Origin: Epinephelus fuscoguttatus
Taxonomy: Eukaryota; Chordata; Actinopteri; Perciformes; Serranidae
Assembly: GCF_011397635.1 (NCBI RefSeq)
Contig: NC_064771.1
Location: 9,425,379 to 9,489,378 of the forward strand
DNA length: 64,000 nt
Direction: 5' to 3'
In this document: one piece after another, positions 23,401-36,334 of the stretch
Position numbering within the stretch: the stretch's first letter is position 1
How the letters are laid out: the number at the start of each line of letters is the position of its first letter
Translations under genes and position numbers: made by a program
Notes under the pieces: generated by a model
What the model saw: the letters and a program-made list of their open reading frames with translations, nothing else
Told to the model about the DNA's origin: nothing
Databases searched by the model: none

Positions 23401-26400
23401 AAACAGGTTTTATGAGGTCACGTGACTTTAAACTTTCGACCACAAAATTCTAATCAGTTCACTCTTGAGTCCTTGTGGATGTTTGTACCAAATTTGAGGA
23501 AACTCTCTCAAGGTCTTCTTGAGATATTGCATTCACGAGAATGAGATGGATGCAAGGTCACAGTGACCTTGACCTTTAACCAAACAAAATCTAGTCAGTT
23601 CATTGTTGATTCAAAATTTTCTCAATCTGTTCTTGAGATAGACAGACGCATGTATGGACGGACTGATAACCTGAAGACATAAGAATAGATGTTACCAGTT
23701 GTTTTGAGATTTTACGATGCAATGTCAGAAAAAACAAAAAAATGAACGTCTTAACATTTTTAAGACTTCTGAAAGACTAAGACATTTTAATACTAATTAA
23801 GGCCTTATTTTTAGATCAATGAATCCAATGCCTTTTGAGTATTTTTTAAGGATCTGCAGGAACCCTGTGGTATATATTCTGCTCCGTTTTTCCATCACTC
23901 TGGGTTTGATGTAGTTGTCGTGTCATGTTGCGAGGGATGCAAAAGACCCTTTGCAATCCAATTTGAGCATCCAGACTGAGACACATCTATAGAAATCTAA
24001 TTGGAATTACATTTTAAACCACCTCCAAATGTGGTCTGGATCTGATTTGCAAAAACTGCATTTCATCGTTTTGTTTTGTTTTTTTTGTCCAGACTTTCTA
24101 AAATCAATCTGGATATACCAAAAAACAGATTTAAGTAATTTCTCTGGGGACCATGAATGTCTGTCATAGCAGTCTTTCCAGTAGTTGTTGAGATATTTCA
24201 GTCCGGACAAAGTGGTGAATTAATAGACTGACCCTGCCATCAATACAGCCCAGAATTAATCAAGAAAATGTGATGGCTGAGTCATCCATATTTACCACCT
24301 ACTGTAGGTGGTGCCATGTGCAAGTATAATCTGTGTTTGGCAGGTTTGAGTGTGACAGGTAAGGGTCCCCTGCAAAAGGCTTTTTTGTAACTGTATTGTT
24401 TAAGTGCCTCAGTTGTAAACAGGGATGTGTGCGATTCTTCAGCTTGTCGATTAAGTGTTGCTACCATCACGAGTCTGCACCAGGAATACTAGTCAGTTAA
24501 TATTGAGATTCCCAGAGGAAAGAAAGACAAATTTGGGTCATAAACTGATTGATCTCTATCTCTCTTTCTCTTTCACACACAAACATACCCTCTAAAACTC
24601 ATGTGCGTGCCTACACAAATAGTACAAGTCTGCAGCTGTCTGTGGACGTTCAGCATAGAGTATGTCCAAACCTCACACACACTCTGGCCGGCTTGATGTC
24701 ATTAGTTTGGCAGAAAATCTAGAGAAACCTGGACGAATGTGTGTGTCAACTTTGTGCACACTCATGCATTAGAGAGCTACTGCTTGAGTGTGTGTTCTTT
24801 AAAGGAAATGACTCAGGACGTTTAAAATCTTCAAAGTTTGTTAGACTTTATCCCTTTCAAGTCTCAGAGACCATCAGCCAGTGAAATCAAAGCTGCTTGC
24901 TCCAACTCAAGCAAGTAATAAGATGTTCACTATAACAGTTGGGTAACTTTCCTGAATATCTGAACATTAACGAACCACTCACAGAAGAACAGTGTATAAA
25001 CACAACATGCACGGTTCTTTACCCCAAGGTAGGCCCAGGGCTTGGACACCTCCAGCTCCCAGTAGTGCTGTCCGTGGGTGAAGCCCTGAAAGCAGAGCAC
25101 CTGCCAGGTGTGATCAAAGCGGGCTTCGTGGGCTGGGACGGGGCGTGGCCCAGAGGTGAGGTGCTCCGCCCTACGGTTCTCCTGGGACAGAAACAGGTGG
25201 CCGTTGGCTGTGCGAGGGTCAAAGGTCAGAGAGCATCTGTCTGTAATGAGGAAGAAAGGAATCAGTTTGAAGCAGGAACAAATCCACTGTTAACATGTGT
25301 CTGTGCCTGTTTCTCTTTCTGTGGTCACAGAAACAATAAGGCACTGTGTGACCTTTGCTGTCCCCAAAAATGCAGTCTGAAATGTTACATAGGACTTACA
25401 AGCACTGAGGCCTTCCTTCCCACCAGGGTGGCATGGAGCAGCTGGACTGGGAACCACAGCTAGGACTGGCCTCTTATCCTGAGGGGAACCTGGGGACCAA
25501 TGATAAGCTTGAGAATACAGAGCAAACGCTGGGGAGTAAACTGCTGGCACATGAAGCCCAAGGCATATTACCATCCTTGTCCGGACCCACAGCGGTGCTC
25601 ACAGCTTTCTCCAAGTCCTCAGACACCAGCTTGGAGACTCGCGACAGGACATCTGTGACGCTGTTTAATCGATCTTGAAGGTTTGATGTTACATCTGTGG
25701 GAATATCTTTGAAACGTGGAACTTCTATGACCAGTGATTCCTGTGAAGAGGTGTGAATTAGAAAGACGACCATGATGATCTGGCAGTTGATAATATTCCT
25801 CTCACCTCATGATTGCAGACGGAATATATCTTATTTCTGTTGCAATACAGCCATAGTGTTACATTACAGTGTTTAAATTTAAAGAGTATGATCAGTATTT
25901 TCCAACATAGACCCTATTTTCCCATGTTTGGGTCTAAGTGACTCATGATAACTATAACTTTCTAAGGTGGTCGCAAAACAGGCTGCGATGCAACTCATGT
26001 CAATTATGCACTGTCGATTTGTGTCAACTAAAAGTGCTTGTTTTGCCACTGACAGGATTGTTATTTTAAGTACCTGACAGTATTATGGAAAGGATCCCAA
26101 CAGAGATAGACCTTTTTATTATAGAAGAAGATCTTTTTGGTTTAACCAGAACCTGCCCTGAAATTGCCATTGCCAAACCCAACAGACTCCATTTAAATAG
26201 GCAATAATTTTAGTGTGTAGAGCCAGCATATTTTCACATCTAAAGGTTTATTTCGACCAAACCAGAGTTGGTGAACAGTGGAAAGATGAGCCAAGATGAT
26301 TTACGTGAGTTTTACTTAGTTATTTTTTTTCGAATTTGAATGAGGTGTGTTTTACAAAGACAAAATGACTGATTAATTAAATGAAGTCTGAAGGGTTTGA

Positions 26401-28492
26401 CGATAGTGATTTGGGGGTTGTTTCTGGTTAAACAAAAAGGATCCTACTCTTTAACAAAAAGGTCTATCTCTGTGGGGATCCTTTCCATAATGTTGTCAGA
26501 CACTTATAATAATAATCTGAGCCTGACAGAAGGAAAAACAGGCAATTTTAGTGGACGTACATTGACAGTGCATGTCTCAAGTGACTGCATTGCAGCCCTT
26601 TTCCCCAATACTGGACCAACCTCAGAAATTGCTGGTTCCAATTAGTCACAGATATCCCTTCTCAACAAAATTAGCTCTGCTTCTTGAACCGTTTCCTTTC
26701 TTGGAACCTTGGAGCTATCTAGCCAACCCATCGCATTTCCACCACTTTTGCGCGTAACCACTGTAATCAAGGATGCGTCATCAATGAAGATGGTTGCACA
26801 ATGCACAATAGAAGTAGACAGCGGTAGGTAAATTGTAGATTACATTGATTACCTGCAAACTTTTATTCTGTTATGACAAATATTTGTTTTTACCTAAACC
26901 TACAAGCATGAATCAAATCTGATCACTGCACGCCCTTTTTTTTTGGTCTGACCATTTCTAACTTGACTTCTCACTTGACTTCACTGATGTTATCACAGTT
27001 CACACTTCAAAACCTGCAGTTTTTTGGTTCCGCCTGAAAATCAACTTTTTGGTTTCTCTACCAGTTTTATTTTTGGTTCAAATGCTTTTAACGGTACAAA
27101 AGTAGGTACAGGAACCAGAACAGAGTAGGATCCATGTTGGTGGAGAAGGGGTATTAGACAGAAAAACATGGGTGAATACGGTCCAGGTTGAAAGATACCA
27201 TATGAATAATAGTGTAAAGACAGGGGTACAAACCTTGATGAGCTCTGTATCAGGGAGGTTATGTACAGCTGCTATCTGTTCCTGGGTCTCTCTGAGTTTC
27301 TGGGAACGCTCCTTGAGTTCAGCTAGTCGTGCCTCCGCCTCAGTGATAGCACCTTCTTTCTGCTCCTCGATAAAGAGCTCTGTAGCCTCCTGCTTCTCAG
27401 CAAGTATCTTTATCAAGGAGGAGAACTTGGCATTGACCCAGTTGGAAGTCTGCTGAAGGGTCACCTGTTGATGGAAAATGTAGAATTTGGGAACACATGG
27501 TAAATAGTGTCCAGTCCTATTTTTCATTTTATTCCTGGCCTTTTGATTTATCTGCGATAATATTAAGCTTTAGCTGCAGCTTTGTTAGTTAAGACCTGAA
27601 CAATTCTTATTGCATTTACTTGTGGTTGTACTAGGGGAATGATCAAGTGCCTGATTTCTGTTAAAACTGGCTTTAACTGTGAGACAGCTGCAGGAAGTGG
27701 TGAGTTGTGCCAATGTGGCTAGTCAAGAAGAGATAACACTGCTTGAAGTACAAAGTCTTAAAGGGACAGTTCACCCTAATATCAAAAATACATTTTTTCC
27801 TCTTAGCTGTAGTGTTGTTTATCAATCGAGATTGTTTTGTTGTGGGTTGCCAAGTGTTGGAGATATTGGCTGTAGAGATGTCTGCTTTCTCTTCAGTATA
27901 ATGGAACAAGATGGCACTCGGCTTGTGGTGCGGTGATACGGTGGATTGGTGGGTGTAGTTTGGTAGACAGAAAATAGTTCCTACATGAAACTGCTCACAA
28001 CAAGATCTGTGAAGTAACTTGAGTAACCAGGTCATGATTTCTGGAAAGAGGAATTACTGTTGAGTTTTTCAAATGTATTTTTGGTGCTTTGAGCGCCACA
28101 AGCTGAGAGCCACCTAGTTTCATTATTTCTGAGAGAAGGCAGACATCTCCAATGCTCTGCAACTCACACCAAAACATTCTAGATTGATTGGGATCACTCT
28201 GAAACAATGGTTGACTCCAATAAATCTGATCTAAAATATGGCAATATTGAAAAAAGCCAGTGTGCCTGAAGCATAGTGAAGCATTTAGCCCACTTTAAAA
28301 AAGGGAAAATTATATTATATAAATATTTTACCTTAGCTTGATTGATATTCTCAGCCAACTCATTTATACTTTTCTGCGTCTCTTCCGTGAGTTTCCCCAC
28401 CTCCTTGCTCTTCCTTTCCAGCAGCAGCTGTAAAGAATACACCTCAAATTGAGCTACACAATCACAATCACAGTCGCCTTTGTTGATGGAGT

Positions 28493-28527
<35 letters not shown>

Positions 28528-29024
28528 GGGCAGTGGAATGACAATCTATGTTACAATACCAGCTAAGCAACAATGGTGGCATTGTGTTGTCATACCTCTT
28601 GATTCTCCCTTTCTGTCTCCAACAAGACCTTGTCGTGGTTCGTGCATTCACAGATGCCACACTCGTAGCACACAGACATTTTGTCCTGCCTGCAGTAATA
28701 AACCAGAGGCTTTTTATGGCGATCACACAGCAGCATGGCTCTTGCCCCTTCGCCTCCCCTCATGAGCGCCTCTCTACAGGAGGGGCCGGTGCTGTTTGCA
28801 GCCTCGGTCAAGACCGACAGGGACACATTACGCTTGAGAATGGGCCTGGACTCAAACTCCTCTTTGCAGAATGGGCAATGAGGTCCGATGTCAGACTTGC
28901 TCTTGGTGTCCCAGTGAGTGGTGATGCATTTTTGACAGAAGGTGTGACCGCAGGGGATGGTTACAGGGATCCGGAAACGCTCCAGGCATATGGCGCAGAT
29001 CAGGTTTGGATTCTGAGACTCCAT
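20422..29024 (-). CDS. trim65: Tripartite-motif E3 ubiquitin ligase, TRIM65-like (TRIM47/TRIM65 group)
   Basis: Seven minus-strand exons join in frame: 28596-29024, 28332-28427 (96 bases), 27234-27464 (231), 25572-25740, 25400-25459 (60, optional), 25023-25240 and 20422-20730, giving about 500 residues. Exon 1 holds a C3HC4 RING (CAICLERF, PCGHTFCQKC, CPFCKEEF) and a B-box (CDRHKKPLVYYC ... CTNHD). Exons 2 and 3 are a charged coiled coil (KLTEETQKSINELAENINQA, EARLAELKERSQKLRETQ). The last two exons are PRY-SPRY (CSLTFDPRTANGHLFLSQEN, WQVLCFQGFTHGQHYWELEV, YLGVTYDTIPRKEKG). Such proteins transfer ubiquitin and use SPRY to choose a target; TRIM65 acts on MDA5 and TNRC6. The TRIM47/65 assignment rests mainly on its place between wbp2 and mrpl38; TRIM25-like relatives are an alternative. 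The start is the ATG at 29024 just before SQNPNLICAICLE. The 60-base exon 5 is in frame whether kept or skipped. Confidence 0.87.
20900..22658. mobile_element. 1.76-kb foldback element with ~0.7-kb inverted arms
   Basis: Left arm 20900-21583 and right arm 21959-22658 are near-complementary for their whole length, around a 375-base unique centre. Outer ends are ggggcctcatttataaagc and tgtataaatgaggcccc. Matched inner landmarks include gtgtctgatcagactaattg against caattagtctgatcagacac, and tttgcgcttggagtgagtga against tcactcactccaagcgcaaa. No transposase is encoded. It lies in the last TRIM intron (20731-25022). No clean target duplication was found. GGGGCCTCATTTATAA ends are widespread in fish genomes; the superfamily is uncertain. 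Confidence 0.85.
23200..24240. repeat. Old interspersed repeat sequence in the last TRIM intron
   Basis: The phrases cttcttgagatattgcattc, aggtcacagtgaccttgacc and 'tttgtaccaaatttgagg' repeat with variation over about 500 bases, and a second repeat near 24140-24230 reads 'accatgaatgtctg ... agttgttgagatatttcagt'. Both are recognisable as very common teleost repeats, too diverged here for me to give exact ends or a class. Confidence 0.5.
25908..26650. mobile_element. MITE with CCTATTTTCCCAT ends, copy 1
   Basis: Left end accctattttcccatgtttg followed by gtctaagtgac; the right end at 26640-26650 is truncated. The body contains 'gatcctactctttaacaaaa' and 'ctctgtggggatcctttcca', shared with copies at 36335-36980 and 58365-58628. 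It lies in a TRIM intron and does not code. Confidence 0.65.
27758..28192. mobile_element. TTAA-flanked MITE (GGACAGTTCACC family), 3' end lost
   Basis: Starts ttaaagggacagttcaccct and carries long internal inverted sequence, for example cactcggcttgtggtg against cgccacaagctgag. It is the same family as 31617-32374 and the 100-base hairpin at 57149-57248. The right terminus with TTAA is missing. It lies between TRIM coiled-coil exons. Confidence 0.7.
28494..28527. repeat. (TAAG)n microsatellite
   Basis: About eight tetranucleotide units of taag/agta directly after gatggagtag, in the TRIM intron between the RING/B-box exon and the first coiled-coil exon. Confidence 0.9.
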
Positions 29025-30840
29025 CTCTGAAGGAAGAGAAGACACCTCTGTGGAAAAAAAGGAGAAAAAAGGCAGAGGTCAGTCATGATGTGAGAGAACT
29101 CGAACATATCAGTGTATCATATCTGTAACACACCATGACATTAATGTAACTTCACTGCTTAACTTCTGTCATTAAGAGTGTAATGTCACATTTTAAGCCC
29201 TTTATATAAACAGAGTCTCAAAAGGGCAGAAAAAACTCATTGAAAAATGGCCCCAGTTTTTCGTTACTGACAAAATTAGACTGTGCAACATCAAAGCCGA
29301 GGTTCTAGCAGCAATACAAGGCTCAACCCAAATGATAACGTTGGCTACCACACAATAACTTAGCCAAGTGGAAGGAAAAGCTAACGTTAGCTCATGTTAG
29401 CCTGGAACCAAGTCAGCTCACGTTAGCTAGGACTCTTGTGGACCAATAATAGTCAAAATATTAAAACAGTCTGGTGATATAACTATAAATTAGCGCACAC
29501 TTCTACACTCAACGCTGTGTATAACACAATATGACACAGTGATAAATCTTACCACTCTTACAGATACATTCGTGCACAGCATCTGTGTTAATACTGAATA
29601 TCGTCAGATGTAGCTTCCCTGATGACGACAGACGCAAAAATGACGCATTCGCGTGCTGTCGGGAAAAAACGTTTGTAAACCATCCAGAAGAAATAAGTTA
29701 CATAGTTATTACTGTGTGATAACTTACATGGTGATACATGCAACACTGCTGTTGTTACAGTGTAACAGTTGTTACGGTGATATTTGCTGTTTGTTGTCAT
29801 TCATTCGCTGCATTGTAACATTACAACAAATTCAATTTAGTTTAACCATAACTGATAATGACCCACAAACACAACACATAACGTTATAATATTGATTGTG
29901 TACGATAGAGTGGTGCTAAAATAAAGAAAACAAAACGCTAGCTACTACAATTACTCCGGTTTAATCTTTTTTATGTTTTTTGTTTTTGTTTTTTTGGGTT
30001 TTTTAAAAAAAAAATCAGTTTAACCTTTTACTATTTATTTATTTTCTTTATAATGATTTTCATTGAAAATGCACGGAACAAGTACTATTAGCATAGAAAA
30101 CGTCCTATAATAAATGATTCATTACAAAGGAAGTGCTTTTAACTTTATGTTTTCAATGGAAATGTAATATTAAACAAAAAAGGGGGCGAAAGTAATGAAA
30201 ATAATGATAAAATGAAATAGATAACATACAAGGGGAAATATACATACATATACAGTAGTTAACCAACACAGTAGGAAAATGTATTAGAATATCATATAAC
30301 TTCTGTGTTTTAATTCCTTTACTGGTTTTAAAGATTTTATGTACAGTTTAAATTCCTTCAAAGAAAAAAGGCAGTGATTTCCGGATTTTGACGTTTAATT
30401 ACATAACAACTCAAATAATTAATTCTGGGTTTTTTTGTTTGTTTTTTTTAACTTGATCCCAAATGCAATATCGTGTCTAGAAATAAAACTGGTAATTATG
30501 CGATATTTTGTTATATCCATTTGTAAATTCCAAGCCAACATGTATGTATTATACACTACATGAGAAAAATATATGGTCTTTGGTTTCAATATGAAACAAA
30601 ATAAGCACATATTAGCATCAATATTAAAACGTGGGGCCTTAGTAATTCTTTAAAATGATAAATATAATGATCTCATCATTGTGTATGAAATGTATGTCAT
30701 GTATAATCTCATTCTTTTGATGTGTTCCTGTCACTACGGACTGCTATAGAAACAAAAAACGGTTAAACGCGCACTAACTCTTTCTGCCTGTCTCGGCCAC
30801 CGTACCTTCTGGAAAAAAAGGGGAAAAAAAGCACTCCAAG
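29025..30840. other. Divergent intergenic region between the TRIM gene and mrpl38
   Basis: No coding exon is seen. The part near 29025-29620 probably holds the TRIM 5' UTR exon(s) and promoter: a polypyrimidine-AG just above the start codon (ttccttcag on the minus strand) suggests that an untranslated first exon is spliced to it. The middle (29940-30720) is AT-rich with poly-T and poly-A tracts. The last 100 bases before 30841 belong to the mrpl38 promoter. Confidence 0.45.
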
Positions 30841-30848
30841 ATGGCGCT
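30837..30848 (+). promoter_or_regulatory. YY1-like site over the mrpl38 start codon
   Basis: CAAGATGGCGCT spans the start codon and matches the AAGATGGCG core of YY1 sites that often lie at the start of nuclear genes for mitochondrial and ribosomal proteins. The motif is seen; binding is inferred. Confidence 0.4.
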
Positions 30849-33800
30849 GCGCACGGTTAGCGCTGCTGCCCTGCTCACTGGGAAAGATTTAGGGGTCAGT
30901 AATGCGAGGACGTTTGTCACAACAGGTATTGTAACGATATTACTACATTACATTATTTTTACATGCTAGAAGTTGGTGTCCATGCTTTAGTATAGCATGT
31001 TTGGTGTGTACGTCAGGTTACAGCAGTTTGACGCAGATCCTCGTTACATGCTCTGCTCCTCTGTGGAGAGACACATTACGACAAACTCCATCAAATGTAA
31101 ATAAATGTGAACTTAGTGGTGCAGTGGTCGGCAAAGGGAAACATGCGAAGCCCAGCCCAATAATAGTAATAATATTAGCGCTGATAGACAGTTGTTGATA
31201 CAGTACAAATTGAGTTAGGCTACTTGTACTTGAGAATGTCTACAGTATGTTACTTAATACTTATACTTAAAAGATTCAGGATCATTAGTCCAAAATATAC
31301 ACAATGAATAAATAAATTATGATTTATACCAACAAGGCTTTATTGGCATTCACCGGAAAATTCACAAGCTACCTAGCAGTATAATAATATATACAGTCAT
31401 TAAAATTAGCCCTACCTCCACCAGCTGCACCAGTGAAGTACACATCTGTGCATTAATAATTATAATCCAATACTGCAATATGAATTATTCTGAAATGGGC
31501 CATTCTACACAGTGAGTATTTTTACTTTTGGTACTTCAAGTATTTAAGTAACATTTTCAATACAGGACTTTTACTTGTAACAGACTATTTTTACAGTGTG
31601 CTATTACAGCTTTTACTTAAAGAGACCTTCACCCCAAAATCAAAAGTACATATTTTTCCTCTTCCCTGTAGAACTGTTTATCAGTCTAGATTATTTTTGT
31701 GTGAGTTGTTGAATGTTGGAGATAACGGCTGTAGAGATGTTTCCTTCCAATGTAATGGAACTAGATGGCACTTAAAGGCTCAAAGTACCAAAAAATAAGT
31801 TTGAAAAACTCAACAGCAATGTCTCTTTTGAGAACTCATGACCTGGTTACTCAAGATAATCCACCTGTTGTGAGCAGTTTTATGTACAAATTATTTCCTT
31901 TCTACTGAACACTCAACAACAATGTTACCACAAAGAAGAAATGTGAGCGTTTACTCATGCATGAGAGGCTCTTGCTCATGACAGCGCAAGATGTAAACAT
32001 TAATGGCATCCTCTTTGGCTGAGCTGTAATGTTAGCTAGCTCAGTGATGCTAGTTGAGCTAGCAGTAGATGTACGATTCCTTCTGCATGGTGATTCAGTT
32101 GGTGGGTGTAGTTTGGTTGAAAGAAAATAGTCACTGCATGATACTGCTCACAACAAGGTCTGTGGATTATCTTGAGTAACCAGGTCGCGATTTCTGGAAA
32201 GAGACATTGCTGTTGAGTTTTTCAAATGTATTTTTGTGACGCTTTGAGCACCACAAGCTGAGTGTCATCTAGTTCCATTATATTGGAGAGAAGGCAAACA
32301 TCTCTTCGACTGATATCTGCAACACTTGACAACTCACACCAAATCTTGATTTGGGGGTTGAACTCTCCTTTTAACAAAAATCTGAGTAATACTTCTACCA
32401 CTGCTGATAGGGTTATCCATCGTTACATATCAGTTACCATTGACACTCTGTTTTGGGGATTAGTTCCCATTATTAGTTTAAAGAAACCAATAAAGAACCA
32501 AACACGAAAGGTGAAAGAAGTGCTTTGTAACTAACTAATTGTTGGGGATTCTTCCACATGACAGCATTCCTCTGCAGACGGGTACCTCCTTTAGGTCCAA
32601 TGCCAAATGAGGACATTGACGTTACAAAGCTGAAGTCGTTGGAGAAGTGTCGCAGCTACAATCGTTACTTTAGACAAGCTCAGGAAGCAAACAACAAACC
32701 CGTCTGGTGGAAGACCTACAGGAGCTACGTGGAAAAAGCTGATCCTGAGCATGGTGAGCACAGGATGTTATGAACACGTCATGGCAAAATGATCAGGCAA
32801 GTTCACAGTCTGAATGAATCTTGTGTTGTTGCAGGTGCAGAGCGAGTGGACATTGGACTGCCATACCATCAACCCAGTCAAGAATATAGGGAGAAGAAGC
32901 AGCTGTTGAAAGACAACAAGAAGAATGTTGAGCTGGAGAGGGCTTTACGTCTGCGCACTTGTAAGCTCACACCTACTTACCTTTGAGTTAATACCACAGC
33001 CTTTAATTGATGAGTGAATAAACAGTTTTCTTCAAACTCTTTATCCCACCAGTTAAGATCCCTCTGGATCGAGTGCAGGAAACCTGGGAGAAGAGAGCTG
33101 CTCCATTTCATATAAAGAGAGTTGCAGACCACTATGGAGTCTTCAGAGATCTTTTCCCCATGGCATACTTTCTACCTCATGTCCCACTCCGCATCTGCTA
33201 TGGTCAAGACAACAATGGTCAAGTGTATTATGGGAATCGGTTGACACCAACAGAAGTACGTCAAAGGATTGCAAGTTGTGCAGTGTCCTGATCTCGCCTG
33301 TAATTGATATTCTAAGGGTCAATGCCACCAAGTTAAACTTTTTTTCTGTTTCTTTTAACACATCATCTCTACCCTGCATTCCATATGTGTTTCATTTTAT
33401 TCACTTTTCTGCTGTGTACCCACCATTTTGTGTCTTCTCTAACTATATTCTTTGCCCTGTCTTTGCTGTACTTTTGTGTCCAGGCAGCATGTGCCCCTCA
33501 AATCAGCTTCAATGTGGAGGAGGGCTCCCTGTGGACCCTTCTGCTCACTTGTCCAGGTCAGCATCAGCTTTCACAGGAGGTTACCACTAGATTGTGATTA
33601 TCAGCAACTGTCTACACTGCCTGTTAGGGATCAACACAGATTGTTGATGAGTTCTCAGCTTTTTCAGACTGTCTAAAATGATTCATTGTTTTTTTTTTGT
33701 TTGTTTTTTTTTTTCCAGATGAGCATCTTCTGGATAATGATGCAGAATACATCCACTGGCTAGTGTGAGTACTTGAAGTCACTTCTGCTCTTAGTTATAA

Positions 33801-35796
33801 GCAAGTTAAAGACAACATGAATTGCATTTAGTTGCTTTACAGGGAGGTGTAAAAGTACAGTATCCCACTGTCTAGCTAATCGCCACTGCTCTTCACTGCT
33901 CTCATATGGCTGGGGATGGACATGAGTACCCAAGTGCTTGAGTACTTGATTTGGATGTCAGAATTTCTTTGATGTATAGAGTACTCGCTGCCCAACTTCC
34001 CACATGTGAACATGACTTTTATATTTATACATATATATATATATATATATGTATGTATACTTTTTTTTTTTTTTACTATTTAAAATGGGTAAAATCTTAT
34101 TTCATTGTGGAGCTGCGTGCAGTGTATCGCTTCAGTTAGCACCTCTTTGCCCCGCTGTCGCTCTCTGTTTATACTCTGTTTATAATGAGACGCTTAGACA
34201 CTACTGCTGCAGGAGTGTGAGCTCTGCTCCGGGACAGTTGATGAACAAACACACACAGTGACAGGGCTAACAGTTAGCATCACAGGGCTAACATTATCCA
34301 ACAGTTATTATCTAACAGTTATTAACGGGTTTAGCGGGTTGTGTTAGCTTGTGCTAACTGGGTAATGGATCTTTCGTTACCTTTGATTTTATGGTTTAAC
34401 AGACTAATTAAAGCCTGATTGTTCAATACATGAATTTCAAATTGCACTTGTTTTCTGTTGTTGGCCAATTTACATTACTGTTCTTAACATTTTACTTTTT
34501 TTTGTGAGTACTAAAATGTGGAAACTACTTAAAATGCCTGTCCCTACATACAGCAGTTACTGCTGATAATAAATTGTTGCATAGCAGTGTGTTACACTGT
34601 CAACTCTTGTTAGTACAGTTTGTGCTGTTAGTACAGTTTGTGCTGTTAGCACCGTTGGCTGCTAGCCGCCAACTCAGCCACCTTCATGTTGAGAGCCATG
34701 TGCAGGCAATCCCGGCCCAGACTCTGAATCATCAGTTTGCTCTGAATGTTGTATACAGCTCCTTTGAAGTCAGAATTGAAGTCAATTTTTAACCACTACA
34801 CTGCTGAATGACCTGTGTGTCCATAGAGGGAACATACCAGGCGGAGCAGTGCAGGCCGGAGAGGAGCTGTGTCACTACCTGCCCCCTTTCCCTGCCAGAG
34901 GAACAGGCTTCCACCGCTACATTTATGTCCTCTTCAAGCAAGAGGGACCCATCAACTTCCAGGAGGATGTCAGGCCATCGCCATGGTGAGCAAGACACTC
35001 AAATGCGGTGTGGTGACACTAACAAAGCAAAATAGACTCCAGAGGCTAGTTTGCACATTACATAATCACAATGCTGCGCCCATAGGTGTGAGCATTAATG
35101 GTTGTCTGCCTCTGTGTGTCAGCCCTGTAATAATCTGGTGACCTGTCCCGACCCTTAAGAGGGTACGGGGTTACAGGAAAAGGATAGCCAATGAAGTCAT
35201 TTATCACAAGGATTTTCTTTAAGTTACATGCAGAACCTTTAAGCATAGTGTGTGCCATTGTCAGCAGCCATGTAATCTTCCAGTAAACTGTATTTATAAC
35301 ATCAGAGTGTCTTAGTTTATGTTTGATATAGCAACAAAGACATTAAGCATATGTTGGCTCTCCCCCCTCAGCCATTCTCTGGAGGATCGTACCTTTAAGA
35401 CAGTGGATTTCTACAGAAAGCACCAGGACAACATCACCCCTGCAGGCCTGGCCTTCTTCCAGTGCCAGTGGGATGAATCTGTCACCAACACCTTTCACAC
35501 GACACTCAGTGAGTCACGCTAATGCTCACAAACACAGCGCAAGTTTGGTCTTGTGCCATTTTTATTAGCCTTCCTAGATTGAAGGACAAAAAGTTTGTGT
35601 GGTAGTTGCGTGTCTTTTAAGTAATGATAATAACCGTCTGTTGCAACTTCTCCCTGCAGACATGAGGGAGCCAGTGTTTGAGTTCATCCGGCCTCCAGTG
35701 TACCACCCTCCACAGGTCAAATTCCCTCAGGGACAGCCCCTGCGGTACCTGGATAGATACAGAGATGGAAAGGAGCACACCTATGGAATATATTGA
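30841..35796 (+). CDS. mrpl38: Mitochondrial ribosomal protein L38 (mL38), complete
   Basis: Nine exons join in frame: 30841-30925, 32565-32753, 32835-32960, 33053-33255, 33484-33556, 33719-33764, 34827-34985, 35372-35508 and 35660-35796, encoding 384 residues (human 380). Landmarks shared with human MRPL38 are [85 protein letters not shown] and the C-terminal end [18 protein letters not shown]. The protein is part of the large mitoribosomal subunit at the central protuberance and has a phosphatidylethanolamine-binding-protein fold, here about residues 160-340. The first exon encodes a short basic/alanine-rich leader fit for mitochondrial import. Exon 7 begins at 34827 so that the split valine and GNIPGG stay in frame. 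Introns 1 and 6 contain MITEs. Confidence 0.97.
31617..32374. mobile_element. TTAA-flanked long-arm MITE (GGACAGTTCACC family), full length
   Basis: TTAA stands at 31617-31620 and 32371-32374, with ends ttaaagagaccttcacccca and (reversed) ttaaaaggagagttcaaccc. The two halves are long imperfect inverted repeats: 'aatggaactagatggcac' against 'gtcatctagttccatt', and 'tcatgacctggttactcaag' against 'cttgagtaaccaggtcg'. Non-coding, in mrpl38 intron 1. TTAA targeting suggests Kolobok- or piggyBac-type mobilisation (inference). Confidence 0.75.
33912..34547. mobile_element. Probable hAT-type MITE in mrpl38 intron 6
   Basis: Left end ggggatggacatgagtaccc and right end aaatgcctgtccct are imperfectly inverted, resembling common fish elements with GGGATGGGCAT ends. 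It includes the (TA)n tract. No clean target duplication was verified. Confidence 0.42.
34029..34058. repeat. (AT)n microsatellite with poly-T
   Basis: About 20 bases of AT dinucleotides, then gtatgta and a T-rich run, in mrpl38 intron 6. Confidence 0.85.
35088..35160 (+). mobile_element. SINE 3' body fragment, same family as the 1536 copy
   Basis: The stretch ggtgtgagcattaatggttg, 'tgtgtcagccctgtaata' and 'tctggtgacctgtcc' matches the inner 3' portion of the SINE at 1536-1897. Head and tail are missing. It lies in mrpl38 intron 7. Confidence 0.7.
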
Positions 35797-35877
35797 TTAT
35801 GAGACACACACTCGCACAAACACACACACACATTACCCTGCAAATCTGTAGTGATGTCTGGCATATTTATGTTTACC

Positions 35878-35883
35878 AATAAA
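35878..35883 (+). terminator. Polyadenylation signal of mrpl38
   Basis: AATAAA in tttaccaataaagcatttt, 82 bases after the stop codon, giving a very short 3' UTR as is usual for this gene class. Confidence 0.8.
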
Positions 35884-36334
35884 GCATTTTTCAACTGTGT
35901 TGAGATTGATTTCTGTTTATCCATCAAAAAGGTTATGATTTTGGTCCAGTTGCGTCTAATGTCTTTTAGTTAGTTGGAAACAGCAGGATATTTTTGATAT
36001 TTGTTTCGATACAATTAGATGGTGTAAAGTGGCTGCAGTGTGTTTTGCAAACCACCAGGTGCCACTGTGCTTGCAGATTTTAAAGTCTCACAGCTTCAAA
36101 GCCCCAAAGCTTCACAGGGCCTCATCCAGCAATCACACATCAGTAAATGAAAGTTGAAAGTAAATCCCAGCAGAGTTTTGTACTTCATCAACCTGAGGAG
36201 CAGATATCATCAGCCTCAGTAACTGCAAACACATATGTGGGTATGCATGCTTGTGGCATGACTTTAGGGATGGCAATGTCTGTCTCTCTCCTCATAACCT
36301 CTGCCATTAAAAGGTAACTGATATATTTAAATTA

